Below are positions 1 through 10,258 of a DNA stretch of 64,000 nucleotides, piece after piece. The DNA comes from Tolypeutes matacus (lineage: Eukaryota; Chordata; Mammalia; Cingulata; Chlamyphoridae): positions 3,620,195 through 3,684,194 of the forward strand of contig JAKSZT010053837.1 of the NCBI GenBank assembly GCA_026826555.1. The letters are read 5' to 3'. The first letter of the stretch is position 1, and the number at the start of each line of letters is the position of its first letter. A model generated the notes under the pieces. That model was not told where the DNA came from and searched no databases. It saw only the letters and a program-made list of their open reading frames with translations. Made by a program: the position numbers and the translations under genes.

Positions 1-1263
1 TAGAATGTTTTAAAGATATTGCTGGTGTAAATATGGTCATTAAAGATATTGCTGGTAAGGTCTTAGAATGCACTTAGAAACTTAGTATTGGAAAACAAAG
101 GAAAGGTAATTCTTGTTATAAAGTGGTAGAAATTTCACTGAATTTTGTTCTCATGTTAGGTGGCAAGAAGAACTTGTAAACAATGAACTTGGATATTTAA
201 CTGATTAGATTTCCAAGCAAAGTATTGAAGGTGTTTCCTGGTTTCTCCTTGCTGCTTCTAGTAAAAGGTGAGAGGAAAGAGATAAATTGAGGAAGAAACT
301 GTTAAGCAAAAAGGAACCAGCACTTGAAGATTTGGGAGGTTCTTGGCCTATCAAGATTGTAAAGAATGCTAAACATAGGAAATTACTGTTGGGAAAGTCT
401 GTTCTGGATCAAAGGCCAAGAGTGTTTCTGAATGGACTTTTGCTGAAGATACTAGGTGTGTGACACTTGGACCCCATCAACCATCTCAATAGAAGCCAGG
501 AATAGAGGTAGGTTATTCAGGAAGGATTTGTGGAGGACACTCTTGACTAATGGCAAGGATTCTTGTGACATACAATGTAAGCCCACAAGGTTTTTGAGAA
601 TGTTATATCAACAGAAACACTGCCAGCTTGGTAAAAGGAGAGAAACTGGATGAAATAAAAGAAGGTTGTTGGATTCCCAAAATTCTACAGGAGACAAACT
701 TATATAGCTACTCCATTGCAAACATGTACTACCCTTCAAGAAAAATAATTAGAAGGGCAAAGCCACCACAGGCCAAAGGCAATGGAGTCACTACCAATGG
801 TACAGAGGGTGATGAAGATGCTGCTGAGGGTACTCAGGGTAACAGAGTCACCACCAAGGGCACAGAAGCTGTCGATGTGAAGGGTGGAGCTGTGAGCCAC
901 AGGGGATTATTTTCAGGTCTTGAAAATTAATGAAATTTTCCTAGTTGAATCTCAAACTTTATTGGCACTTATCACCCCTTTATTCATTCCAATTTCTCCC
1001 TTCTGTACTGAGAATATCTATTCTGTACCTGTTTCACAATTGTATTTTGGAAAAAATAATTTGTTTTCTATGCTTACAGGTTTACAGGTAGACAGGATAT
1101 TTGTCCAAGAGTAAATCAAAACAAGAGAATAACCCATACCTGATCTGGATAATTTAGATAATGATATTTGGGACCTTCGAGCCGATGATACTTAGATGAA
1201 ACTGTGGAATCAGAGACTTTTGGGGATGTTGGTATGGGGAGGATGTATTTAGAGGATATGCTA
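1..1263 (+). mobile_element. MLT1-type MaLR internal region (decayed)
   Basis: The stretch reads as the internal part of an MLT1/MaLR endogenous element. It runs without a break into an MLT1 LTR at 1264, in the order expected for the 3' half of a provirus. Short open frames (456-653, 628-930, 920-1114) are broken by stops and frameshifts, so no protein can be made. The frame at 628-930 contains degenerate glycine/threonine-rich repeats that are common in this internal region. The 5' part lies beyond the window. The family assignment rests on remembered consensus and on continuity with the LTR. Confidence 0.7.
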
Positions 1264-1440
1264 TAGTGGGTTGAATACAGCCCCCAAAAGCTACATCCCC
1301 TGGAACCTGTAAATGTTATCTATTTTGGAAAAGGGGTCTTTGCAGATGTATTTAGGTTAAGGATGAGAGAAAAAATTTCTTTTTGTTTTAAGCCACGAAA
1401 TTTTTGGTAATTTTTATATAAACAAAAGGAAACTACTATG
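1264..1440 (+). mobile_element. MLT1 3' LTR with internal deletion
   Basis: The start matches the MLT1 LTR head (GGGTTGAATACAGCCCCCAAAA, then GGGGTCTTTGCAGATGTA). The end matches its tail (TTTTAAGCCACGAAATTT, then AAACTACTATG). The middle of about 250 bp, present in the other MLT1 LTRs at 33349 and 46057, is missing. It directly follows MLT1-type internal sequence, so it is the 3' LTR of that element and not a solo LTR. Confidence 0.75.
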
Positions 1441-2171
1441 CTGGGCAAAGATTAATTCTGATGCCAGGCCACAATCTACCCAGAAACATCTAATAACGGA
1501 TCTAGATGCTGAACCCAATTATCTCACTTTGACATTGTGGAAAACTTATTCTCCAATGTCCCATTGTCATTTCCAGAAACCAGCTTCAATTGGAGCCACC
1601 CCAAACAATGGGAATGTTTTTATATATTTGAACCCCAGTTGGAAGATAGGGTGGTAAGGATCCCAGCCCATCTTCCACTAATAGAAAGCTCCACTCCTAT
1701 GTAAATCTATGGCTACAGAAGAGACCTGTTGAGGAGAGTGCACCCAGTTTGAGATGCCAGAGCAATCAAACCCAAATAAAAGAATGCACTACCCCAACAT
1801 CTACAATATCTGAATCCCAAAATGTCCTTTTATACCATTATGGGGGCTATTAATTTTAATTTAATTTTCAATTGTCTTTGATAATGCTTATAGTAGGCCA
1901 GTGGCTTGGGCTAAAACTTAAGACATAGCACCAATACCCTGTCTCCTGGGTATTAGTAATCTACTGGGAAAAAATACTTATTATATTAATAATAATTATT
2001 ATAATTTGTTGAATAAATAAATAGACTAAAATATACTAGGCACACTGTTAGACACACACAAAAAAACCTCTTAGGATCTATAAGAACAGAATATATTTGG
2101 TTTTAGTAGTTTCAATGATAGTTTCTTATCCTGTTGTACTATTTGAATTTCTTATTACATGGATGTACTGG
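1441..2171. other. Unassigned AT-rich intergenic sequence
   Basis: No open frame, RNA gene or repeat family was recognised. There is a short AT-rich tract around 1975-2030. It may contain decayed repeat too old to read by eye. Confidence 0.4.
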
Positions 2172-3443
2172 TTTTTTATTGTGTTAACATTTATCCAGCA
2201 TAAAATTTCACATTTTAAACTTTCAAGTATTTAATTCAGTGGCATTAATTACATTCACAATGTTTTGCTACCATCACTACCATTCATTATCAAAATTTCC
2301 CATCACCACAAACAGAAACTGTGCACATATTTAAGCATAAGCACCCATTTCTCTTCCCCCACCCCTGGGTATCTACTTTCTGTCTCTAAGACTTAGCATA
2401 TTCTAGTTATTTCATATAAATTAAATTATACAATATATGTCCTTTTGAGACTGGCTTATTTCACAGAACAAGATGTCTTTCAGGTTGGAGCATGCATCAG
2501 GACTTCATTTCCCTTTAATGCATGAATAATATTCCATTGTATATGCATGCCACATTATGTTTATCCATTCTCCTATTAATGGACACTTGGGTTGTGTCCA
2601 GCTATTGGCTACTGTGAATAATGCTACTATGAACACTGGTGTACAAATATCTTTTGAAGTCCCTGCTTTCAATATTTTAGGTATATACCTAATGCTGGGT
2701 CATATGGTAAGTCTGTTTGATTTTTTGAGGGGCCACTAAACAATATTCCACAGTGGTGGCAACATTTTACATTTCACCAACAATGTACATTCTCCACATC
2801 CTTGTCAACACTTCCTACTTTCCATTTTTTAAAATAAAAGCCATTCAGGTATGTGGAGTGATATCTTACTGAGGTTTTGATTTGTATTTCTCTAAATGGC
2901 TTATGATGTTGAGCATCTTTTCATGTCCTTATTGGCCATTTGTATATATTCTTTAGAAAAATGACTACTCAATTCATTTGCCCATTTTTAAATTGGATTG
3001 TCTTTTTTTATTGAGTTGTAGAGTCCTTTATATGTTCTGGATACTAAACCCTTATCATATATATGGTTTCCAAATATCTTCTACCATTTTGTAGTTTGTC
3101 TTTTCACCTGTTTCACAAAAGTATTTAATTTTTATGATGTCTAATTTATCTACTTTTTCCTTTTGTTGCTTGTGCTTTGGGTGTAAAGTATAAAAATCCA
3201 TTGCCTAATACAAGGTTCTGGAGATATTTCCATATGTTTTCTTCTAAGACTTTTATAATTTTATAATTTTAGGTCTTATGTTTAGGTCTTTGACAATTTT
3301 GAGTTAATTTTCTGCATGGTGTGAGGGAGGGGTCCAATTTCATTATTTTTCATGTGTATATTCAATTTTTCCAGCAATGTTTGTTGAAGAGACAATTCCC
3401 TCCCCATTGAGTGGGCTGGGACCCTTGTCAAAAACAATTGTCC

Positions 3444-3898
3444 AGGAAGTGGTTGAGCACCTGCTTCCCATGTATGAGGTCCCAGATTCAATCCCCGGTA
3501 CTTCCTAAAAACATACAAACAAATGAACAACAACAACAAAAAACAACTTTTGGGAAGCAGATGTGGCTCAAGCTATTGGGCACTTGCCTACCACATAGGC
3601 GGTCCTGGGTTCAGTTCCTGGTGCCTCCTAAAGAAGACGAGCAAGATGGCGAGCTGACACAACAAGCTAGTGTGGCAAGCTGATGCAGCAAGATAATGCA
3701 ACAAGGTGACACAACGAGGAAACACAAAAAGAGATACAACAAGCAGGGAATGGAGCTGGCTCAAGTGATTGGGTACCTCCCTCCCACATGGGAGGTCCAG
3801 GGTTCGGTTCCTGGTACCTCCTAAAAAGAAGATGACCAGACACAGAGAGTACACAACAAACAGACACAGAGAGCAGATAGCGTGTTTAAACAATGGGG

Positions 3899-3941
<43 letters not shown>

Positions 3942-4063
3942 AATAAAGCTTTGGGGAAAAAAAACCAACTATCATTAGGGAGTGGATATAGCTCAGTGGT
4001 TGAGTGCCTGCTTCCCATGTGCAAGGTCCTAGGCTCAATACACAGTACCCTCTTTAAAAAATT
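3444..4063 (+). mobile_element. Composite SINE trimer (short-long-short), DAS type
   Basis: Three head-to-tail tRNA-derived units lie inside the L1. A short unit spans 3444-3548, a long two-headed DAS-III-like unit spans 3552-3950, and a second short unit spans 3977-4063. The long unit has two tRNA-like heads (about 3552 and 3749), each with a B-box-like GGTTCRGTTCC. The 9-bp CAATTGTCC occurs immediately before the first unit (3435-3443) and after the last (4064-4072), with none between units. This suggests the trimer inserted as one piece. The linkers contain AACAACTTTT and AAAACCAACT. Confidence 0.8.
3899..3950 (+). repeat. (TAAA)n simple repeat in SINE tail
   Basis: About eleven AAAT/TAAA units form the A-rich tail of the long SINE unit. 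They are continuous with AAATAAAGC at the 3' side. Confidence 0.9.
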
Positions 4064-5895
4064 CAATTGTCCAAAGATGTGTGGGTTTATTTCTGCACTC
4101 TCAATTCTATTCCATTGGTCTATGTGCCTGTTATTATGCCCATACCACAGTGTTTGATTACTATAGTTTTATAATAAGTTATAAAATTCAGAAGTGTGAA
4201 GCCTCCAATTTTATTGTTTTTCAAGATGGTTTAACTGCATAAGGCCCTTTGTACTACCATTCGAATTTGATTACTGGTTGGCTTTTTTTTTTTTTTTTCA
4301 TTTCTGTGAAGAAAGCTGTTGAAATTTTTATTGGGATTGCATTGAATTTTTAAACCACTTTGGGTAGTATTGATATCTTAATGATATTAAGTCATGTAGT
4401 TCATGACTTAATGAGATAACTTTCCATTAAGTTAGGTCTTCTTTAATTTCTCTCAGGAATTATTTGTAGTTTTCCATGTCATTTACATCCTTAGTTAATT
4501 TTATTCCTAAATATTTTATTCTTCTAGTTGCTTTTGTAAATGCAATTATTTTCTTGATTCCCTTTTGGATTGTTCATTACTGGTCTATAAAACACATTAT
4601 TTTGCATTGAACTTATACCTCACCACTTTGCTGAATTTTTATTATCTTTAGGAGATTTGTTGTGGATTTTTTGAGATTTCATATCATCTGCAAATAGGGA
4701 AAGTTTTGCTTCTTTTCTAATGTGGATGCCTTTTATTTCTTTTTCTTGCCTAATTGCTCTAGCTAGAACTTCCAGGACAATGTTAAATAACAGTGGGCAT
4801 TCTTGTCTTGTTCCTGATATTAGGGGGAAGTGTTCAGTCTTTCACCATTGAGTATGATGTTCCCTGTGGGTTTGCCACATATACCCTTTATCATGTAAAA
4901 AGAATTTCCTTTTTTTCCCTAGTTTTCTAAGTACTTTTATCAATGAGGGGTGCTGCATTTTTCAAACACCTTTCTGCATCAACTGAGATGAATATGTTTG
5001 CTTTTTTCTTCATTCTATAAATGTGATATGAGGCATCACATTATATTATTATTATGTTGAACCACCCTTGCATGCCTAGGATAAATCCCACTTGATCAGG
5101 GTGTATAATTCTTTTAATGTGCTGTTGGATTCAACTTTTTGCTAGTATTTTGTTGAGGGGTTTTGCCTCTATATTCATAAGGGATATTGGTCTGTAATTT
5201 TCTTTTCTTGTGGTATCTTTATCTGACTTTGGTATGAGTATGATGTTGGCCTCATAGAATAAGTTAGGGAGTGTTCCCTCATCTTCAATTATTTGGAAGA
5301 GTTTGAGCAGGATTGGTGTTAATTCTTTTGAATGTTTGGTAAAATTCACTTGTGAAGCTTCTCATTGTTGGGTTTTTTTTAATGACACTATTTTACTATT
5401 TATTTGTTGAGATCTATTGCTCAAGTCAGTGTAGGTAGTTTGTGTGATTCTAGGAATCTGTCAATTTTATATAGGTTATCTAATTTGTTCATGTAGAAAT
5501 TTTGCTTTTGTTAGGCTGGTAGTAATGACTCCAACTTTTATTTCTAATTTTAGTTATTTGTATTCTCTCTTTTTCCTTTGTCTGTCTACCTAAATGTTTA
5601 TCAATTTCACTGATATTTTCAAAGAACCAATTTCTGATTTTTTATTCTCTCTTTTGTTATTTTATTCTCTATTTCACTATCTCCACTCTGATCTTTGTTA
5701 TTTCTTTCCTTCTGCTCACTTTGGGTATAGTTTGCTCTGAATTTTCTAGTTCCTGTAGCTGTGAGATTAGATTATTGATTTGAGCTCTTTCTTGTTTTTT
5801 AATATATAAATATGCAACTATAAATTTTCTTCTTTGCTACAGTCCATAAGTTTTGGTATGTTGTGTTTTCCTTTCCAGTGATCTCAAGATATTTC

Positions 5896-6032
5896 TTTTT
5901 TTTTTTTTTTTTTTTTTAAAGATTTTATTTATTTATTCATTTATCCCCCCCTTGCTGCTTGTGTTCGCTGGGTCAGCTAACCACGCCGCATGGGCAGGCT
6001 TGCCTTCACCAGGAGGCCCCGGGAAGCGAACC
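5896..6032 (-). mobile_element. 5'-truncated tRNA-derived SINE (minus strand)
   Basis: A T-run (5896-5917) is followed by the reverse complement of a SINE body that also occurs in plus orientation at 10070-10258. Shared parts are the AATAAATAAATAAAATCTTT tail, GCAAGGGGGG and GGTTAGCTGACCCAGCGA. The copy ends within the tRNA-like head near 6032, so the head is incomplete. No clear target-site duplication was found. Confidence 0.8.
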
Positions 6033-6065
6033 AAAGCCATCTTGCCTGCCTATCCCATTAATTCA

Positions 6066-6440
6066 TTTTTGAATATTGCTTCACTTCATTATCTGGAATA
6101 AATGCCATTAGTTGTGGTGTATAATTATATTTACATACTTTTGGATTATACTTTAAAAATTTTGTTGAGGACTTTTGCATCTATACTCATGGGAAATATC
6201 CGTAATTTTCCTGTTTAGTGATATCTGTATTTTTCACTGGTTAATTCTCATATCACAGAATTAATTAGGAAGTTTTCAAACTGTTTCCTTTTTCTGGAGA
6301 GGATTATAAGGATTGGTATTATTGCTTCTTTAATTGTTTGGTAGAATTCACCAGGGAAATCATGTGGACATGGTGCATTCTATTTTGGGAGGGTATTATT
6401 TGTTGATTTAGTTTCTTTAATAAATATAAGCCTATTCAGA
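6066..6440 (-). mobile_element. L1 fragment, RT region repeated (minus strand)
   Basis: This stretch again encodes, on the minus strand, the RT region already seen at 5131-5349 (the GTTGAGGACTTTTGCATCTAT segment). It therefore belongs to a second L1 copy or a rearranged piece and does not continue the first element. An A-run at 6440-6453 separates it from the next fragment. Confidence 0.6.
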
Positions 6441-6453
6441 AAAAAAAAAAAAA

Positions 6454-7937
6454 GTATATATATATTAGGTCTAGTTGTTCTTTAGTATTATATAAGTCCT
6501 CTATTTCCTTATTGATCTTCTGTCCAGATATTCTATCCATTATCAAGTGTTGTGTCAAAATCTACTACTATTAACATAGAACCATATTTTTTTACTCTTC
6601 AAAGTTGCCAATGCTTGCTTCATATATTTTGAGGCTCTGTTGTCAAGTGCATATATGTTAATATTTGTTGTCTTCTAGATGAATTGACCTTTATATCAAT
6701 ATTAGTATCTTTGTCCCTTTTAATCATTTTTTAACTTAAAGTATATTTTGTTTGACACTATTATAGCCACCTATGCCCTCTTTTGGCTACTATTGCATGG
6801 AATATTTTTTCCATTCTTTCATTTTAAACCTACCTGTGATTCTGAATATATGTTGAGTCTCTTTAAACAGCATATAGTTGGGTCATGCTTTATAATCCAT
6901 TCTGTCAATCTCTGTCTTGTGTAGAGAGTTTAATCTATTTATATTTAAAGTAACTACTGATAAGGCATGGCTTACGTTTGCACTTTGCCCTTTGGTTTTT
7001 GTGAGTCTTATACTTTTCTTGTCTCTCAATTCTTATGCTGTCTATTTTTGTATTTAGTGGATCTTTTGTAGTGAACCATTTAGAATCCCCTCTCAATTCC
7101 TTCTGTGCATATATTTCATATATTTACTTTGTAGTTAAAATGGGACTTAAATTTAACATCCTAAATCTATAACAATTTCATTTGATTGAATACCAACTTA
7201 ACTTCAAGAGCATATAGAAACTATGTTCCTATACATCTCTGTCCCCACATGTAAGTTGTTCTTGTCACAAATTACATCTTTATATATTATGTGCCCTAAA
7301 CCATAGATTTGTCATTACTTTTTGCACATTTGCATTTTAGATCTCATATGAAGAAAAAAGTGGATTTAGAAATCCCAAATACTATAATACTGGTATATAT
7401 ATTTACCAATTTACCTTGATCGGGATATTTATTTCTTCATTCAGCTTTTATCTAGTATCTACCATCCTTTCTTTTTGACATGCAGAACTCCCTTTAGAAT
7501 TTAAAGTAGGTCAGGTCTAGTAATAATGAACTCCGTTAGCTTTCATTTATCTGGGAATGCCTTAATCTATGCCTCATTTTTGAAAGACAGTTTCATTATA
7601 TACAGAGATATTGATTGGCAATTTTTTTAACTTGAGCACTTTAAATATGTTGTCCCATTGTCTTCTTGCCCCCATGATTTCTGATGACAAATTGGTACTT
7701 AAACTAGAGGCTTCCTTGTCCATGATGGGTTGCTTCTCTATTGCAGCTTCAGGATTCTCTCTTTGTCTTTGTCACCTGATAATCTGATTATAATGTGTCT
7801 TGGTATATATATCTTTGAGTTTATCCTGTTTGGAGCTTCTGGGATGTGAATATGCATGCATTTCATTAAATTTGGGACATTTTCAGCTATTATTTCTAGC
7901 TTCAATTCACTGTTGTCAGTGGCGCTTTGTATGATTT
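6454..7937 (-). mobile_element. Old L1 fragment, ORF2 5' part through ORF1 (minus strand)
   Basis: On the minus strand this matches the 5' half of an L1M element. Landmarks in plus-strand reading include AGCATATAGTTGGGTCATGC, GGTCAGGTCTAGTAATAATG and TTCTCTCTTTGTCTTTGTCA. The same landmarks recur in the same order in the longer L1 at 14476-20395. The coding frames are destroyed. It is probably the continuation of the 6066-6440 fragment. Confidence 0.75.
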
Positions 7938-8206
7938 CAATAATTTTACATTTATTGAGACTTGTTTTGTAACCTAACATATTATCTTAGTGAATCATGG
8001 GCACTTGAGAAGAATGTATATTCTATTAGTTGGATAAAGTCTACATATGTCTGTTAGGGCTAGTTGTTTTATAGTATTGTGCAAGTCCTCTATTTCCTTG
8101 TTGATCTTCTGCCTAGATGTCCTATCTATTATCAAAAGTGTTATATCAAAATTTCCTACTATTAATGTAGAATCATATTTTTCTCTCTTCAAGGTCAGAG
8201 CCACCA
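7938..8206 (-). mobile_element. L1 fragment duplicating part of the previous one (minus strand)
   Basis: The stretch GGGCTAGTTGTTTTATAGTA through TAGAATCATATTTTTCTCTC is a diverged second copy of 6466-6605. It is preceded by the neighbouring L1 segment (ATTGAGACTTGTTTTGTAAC). It is therefore a separate L1 piece abutting the previous one in the same orientation. Confidence 0.65.
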
Positions 8207-9885
8207 TTGTGACTGCTTAGCAGCCTAGGCTCATTGTATCTTTCTTCTCAACCTTCTTAATGCATGGCTTCCTTTACCAAGGTTTATTCACAATTCCAAC
8301 ATGGCTGCTTAATTCCAGCTATCACATTCCCATGTAAAGGGCAGAGAAGAAAGAATACTCATTCCCTCACTTTTAATAAGCCTTCCTAAGTCCCTCAAAT
8401 ACTTACACTTACTTCACATTGACAACACCAATCTGGAATGGAGGTTTGGAAGGGAAGTTTTCAGCTGGGCCCATTTCAAGTGTTTGGTTACTAAGAAACA
8501 AAAAGAAAATAGATTTGGGGAAGCAATTAGCAGCCTGTGACACAACAGAGTATCCACATATACCATATGCCACCTTCTGAAGGTCACATTTAGAACTGTA
8601 GTGTTTATACAAAATATACATCTCATTTTGACCCTTACTAAATTATGTTCTATTCTTCATCTTGCTTGAGCAGCCACAATGCAAAAAGAGAGAAGAAACT
8701 CTTCATCAAAATTGTAAATAATATGTTATAAAATTATTTTAAATTCCTAAATTTCTGGTATTTATTTAAATAAATATAATTCTAACAGTGAGAAAATAAT
8801 ATGTCCAAAGATTTTTAGAAATCCCCATTGTTATCTGTGCTATACTAGGGCATGGGCTTCTTAATATCAATGAGAAGATTCCTACTGTGATAAAAAAATA
8901 AAAAATAAAAAAGATCACTATAGAGCCATTGACCATTGCTATGTTTCCAAGCAATTTTGGATGTTTGTCAAATTGATGGCATAGCCTGATAAAAGTCTAT
9001 TTTGATGGGAAGGTCTGAAGAACTTAGTGGCAGGGAAGGAGATAAGCATGGTAAGACTGACCTCTCAGGTCTGAGAAGAATTGGGATTCTGACAAGAGTA
9101 TATTTGAGACCATAAAAATCTCTTGGAACACTTCTCCCTTGGTGTAGATCTGGGTCCTGAAGAGAAAGAAGTCTATGAGAAAACTTGAAAACCTCTCTCT
9201 AAGGTCTCTAATACTTTGGGATCCAAGCAACACTGTCTTGGGACACAAAGCAATCATAAACCTTGAAAGGCACCTTCAATTCTCCAATTCTACAGTAGAC
9301 CACCTTAAAGCTTTGTCATGCTAAGAGCTTGGTATAGCCACCAGTGTAGAACTGATTAGCCCAACACCAAGTGGTGAAGCCACACAGACTAACATAGCAC
9401 TTCCTTGCTGCCACTCTACCAGGATCAGTTGTTAGATGAAACAGATTTGTAGCACTTGTTCACTGTGTGGCTGAGGGCCAGTTGAAAGAAGCATCATCTG
9501 CCATACTGGAAAAGTGAGAGCAACCACAAGCAAGGAAAGTACTCTATACAGAAAAGCAGCAATGATATCGTAGGAACAAACTGTGCTTGAGTACATATGG
9601 GGTTTCCCCTGAGCTGCTGGAACTTGATAGAGGGTGAGAGACAGGAGGAAGTTTTTAGATTCTAAGTACTTGCAGGGTTATGGTACATAACTAAGATAAT
9701 TTGAGTTACAGATATTTTTCCTGGTTAGACTATACCTACATCAAAACTGAGAATATGTTAAGAATTACAGTGAAATTTTAGACATTATTAAGATATAGAG
9801 AATATGTTTTTTTCTTCAGGGTAGATACCAAATATTATAGTTTTAAGCATCCTTAATTCATGTCATTCAAAAAATTACTTATTGG
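8207..9885. other. Unassigned sequence, possibly with a decayed gene fragment
   Basis: No repeat family was recognised with confidence. On the minus strand two stretches read as protein-like: the exon-like segment at 8413-8490, and around 9000-9200 a run containing DLHQGRSVPRDFYGLKY. The second has stops upstream and no match I can name. The region could hold an exon, a pseudogene or an unfamiliar repeat. Confidence 0.35.
8413..8490 (-). other. Exon-like segment with splice-site motifs (minus strand)
   Basis: On the minus strand a pyrimidine-rich run ending TTGTTTCTTAG precedes a 78-bp segment that is followed by GTAAGTGTAAGT, a strong donor-like sequence. One frame through it is open and reads QTLEMGPAENFPSKPPF followed by QIGVVNV, with no low-complexity bias. 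I do not recognise the protein. It could be a true exon of a minus-strand gene, a lncRNA exon or coincidence. No neighbouring exon was identified. Confidence 0.25.
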
Positions 9886-10069
9886 GGGCCCACCTCAATC
9901 AAGTTGATGGAGTTAGATGCATCAGGGTTCCATTTCCCCAGAGAAGTTTGAACAATCAGCAAGAATTGGCAGAAACACCTTTCTCAAAGCTCCAGAACAC
10001 AGTTAAAGGACTGTGGTAATAGAACAAACACCAAATAAATAAAAGTCCACTTAAAAGGGGTAGGATCTT

Positions 10070-10258
10070 GGGAAGCGGCTGTGGCTCAATCAGTAGGGCT
10101 CCCGTTTACCATATGGGAGGCCCCGGGTTTGGTTCCCGGGGCCTCCTGGTGAAGGCAAGCCCTCCCGCATGGCGTGGTTAGCTGACCCAGCGAGCACAAG
10201 CAGCAAGGGGGGGATAAATGAATAAATAAATAAAATCTTTTAAAAAAAAAAAAAAAAG
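10070..10258 (+). mobile_element. tRNA-derived SINE with 13-bp TSD
   Basis: The tRNA-like head GGGAAGCGGCTGTGGCTCAA carries an A box, and GGTTTGGTTCCC is the B box. A roughly 70-bp body with GTTAGCTGACCCAGCGAGCA follows, then an (AAAT)n/A tail. The target-site duplication GGGGTAGGATCTT lies at 10057-10069 and 10259-10271. The host at the insertion point is the half-LINE 5'UTR. The uninterrupted version is visible at 49562-49577 in the second half-LINE. Confidence 0.92.

Larger units (their letters stand above)
2172..5889 (-). mobile_element. Old L1, 3' end through ORF2 RT/linker (minus strand)
   Basis: Read on the minus strand, this is an L1M-type LINE. The window start of the element is the 3' end (TTTTTATTGTGTTAACATTT). 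ORF2 C-terminus and reverse transcriptase follow, then the linker between endonuclease and RT. The frame at 5131-5349 encodes an RT stretch with [20 protein letters not shown], which is diagnostic for L1 ORF2p upstream of the catalytic core. Stops and frameshifts are frequent, so it is dead. A SINE trimer interrupts it at 3444-4063. It stops at a SINE poly-T at 5896, after which a different L1 fragment begins. Confidence 0.85.

Noticed and set aside
3570..3630. tRNA-like A and B boxes
   Set aside because: They belong to tRNA-derived SINEs. The surrounding sequence cannot fold into a complete cloverleaf and each is part of a retroposed unit, so no tRNA gene is called.
3588..3968. 126-codon frame and overlapping minus-strand frames
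   Set aside because: They lie within the long SINE unit and its (TAAA)n tail, hence the [13 protein letters not shown] stretch.
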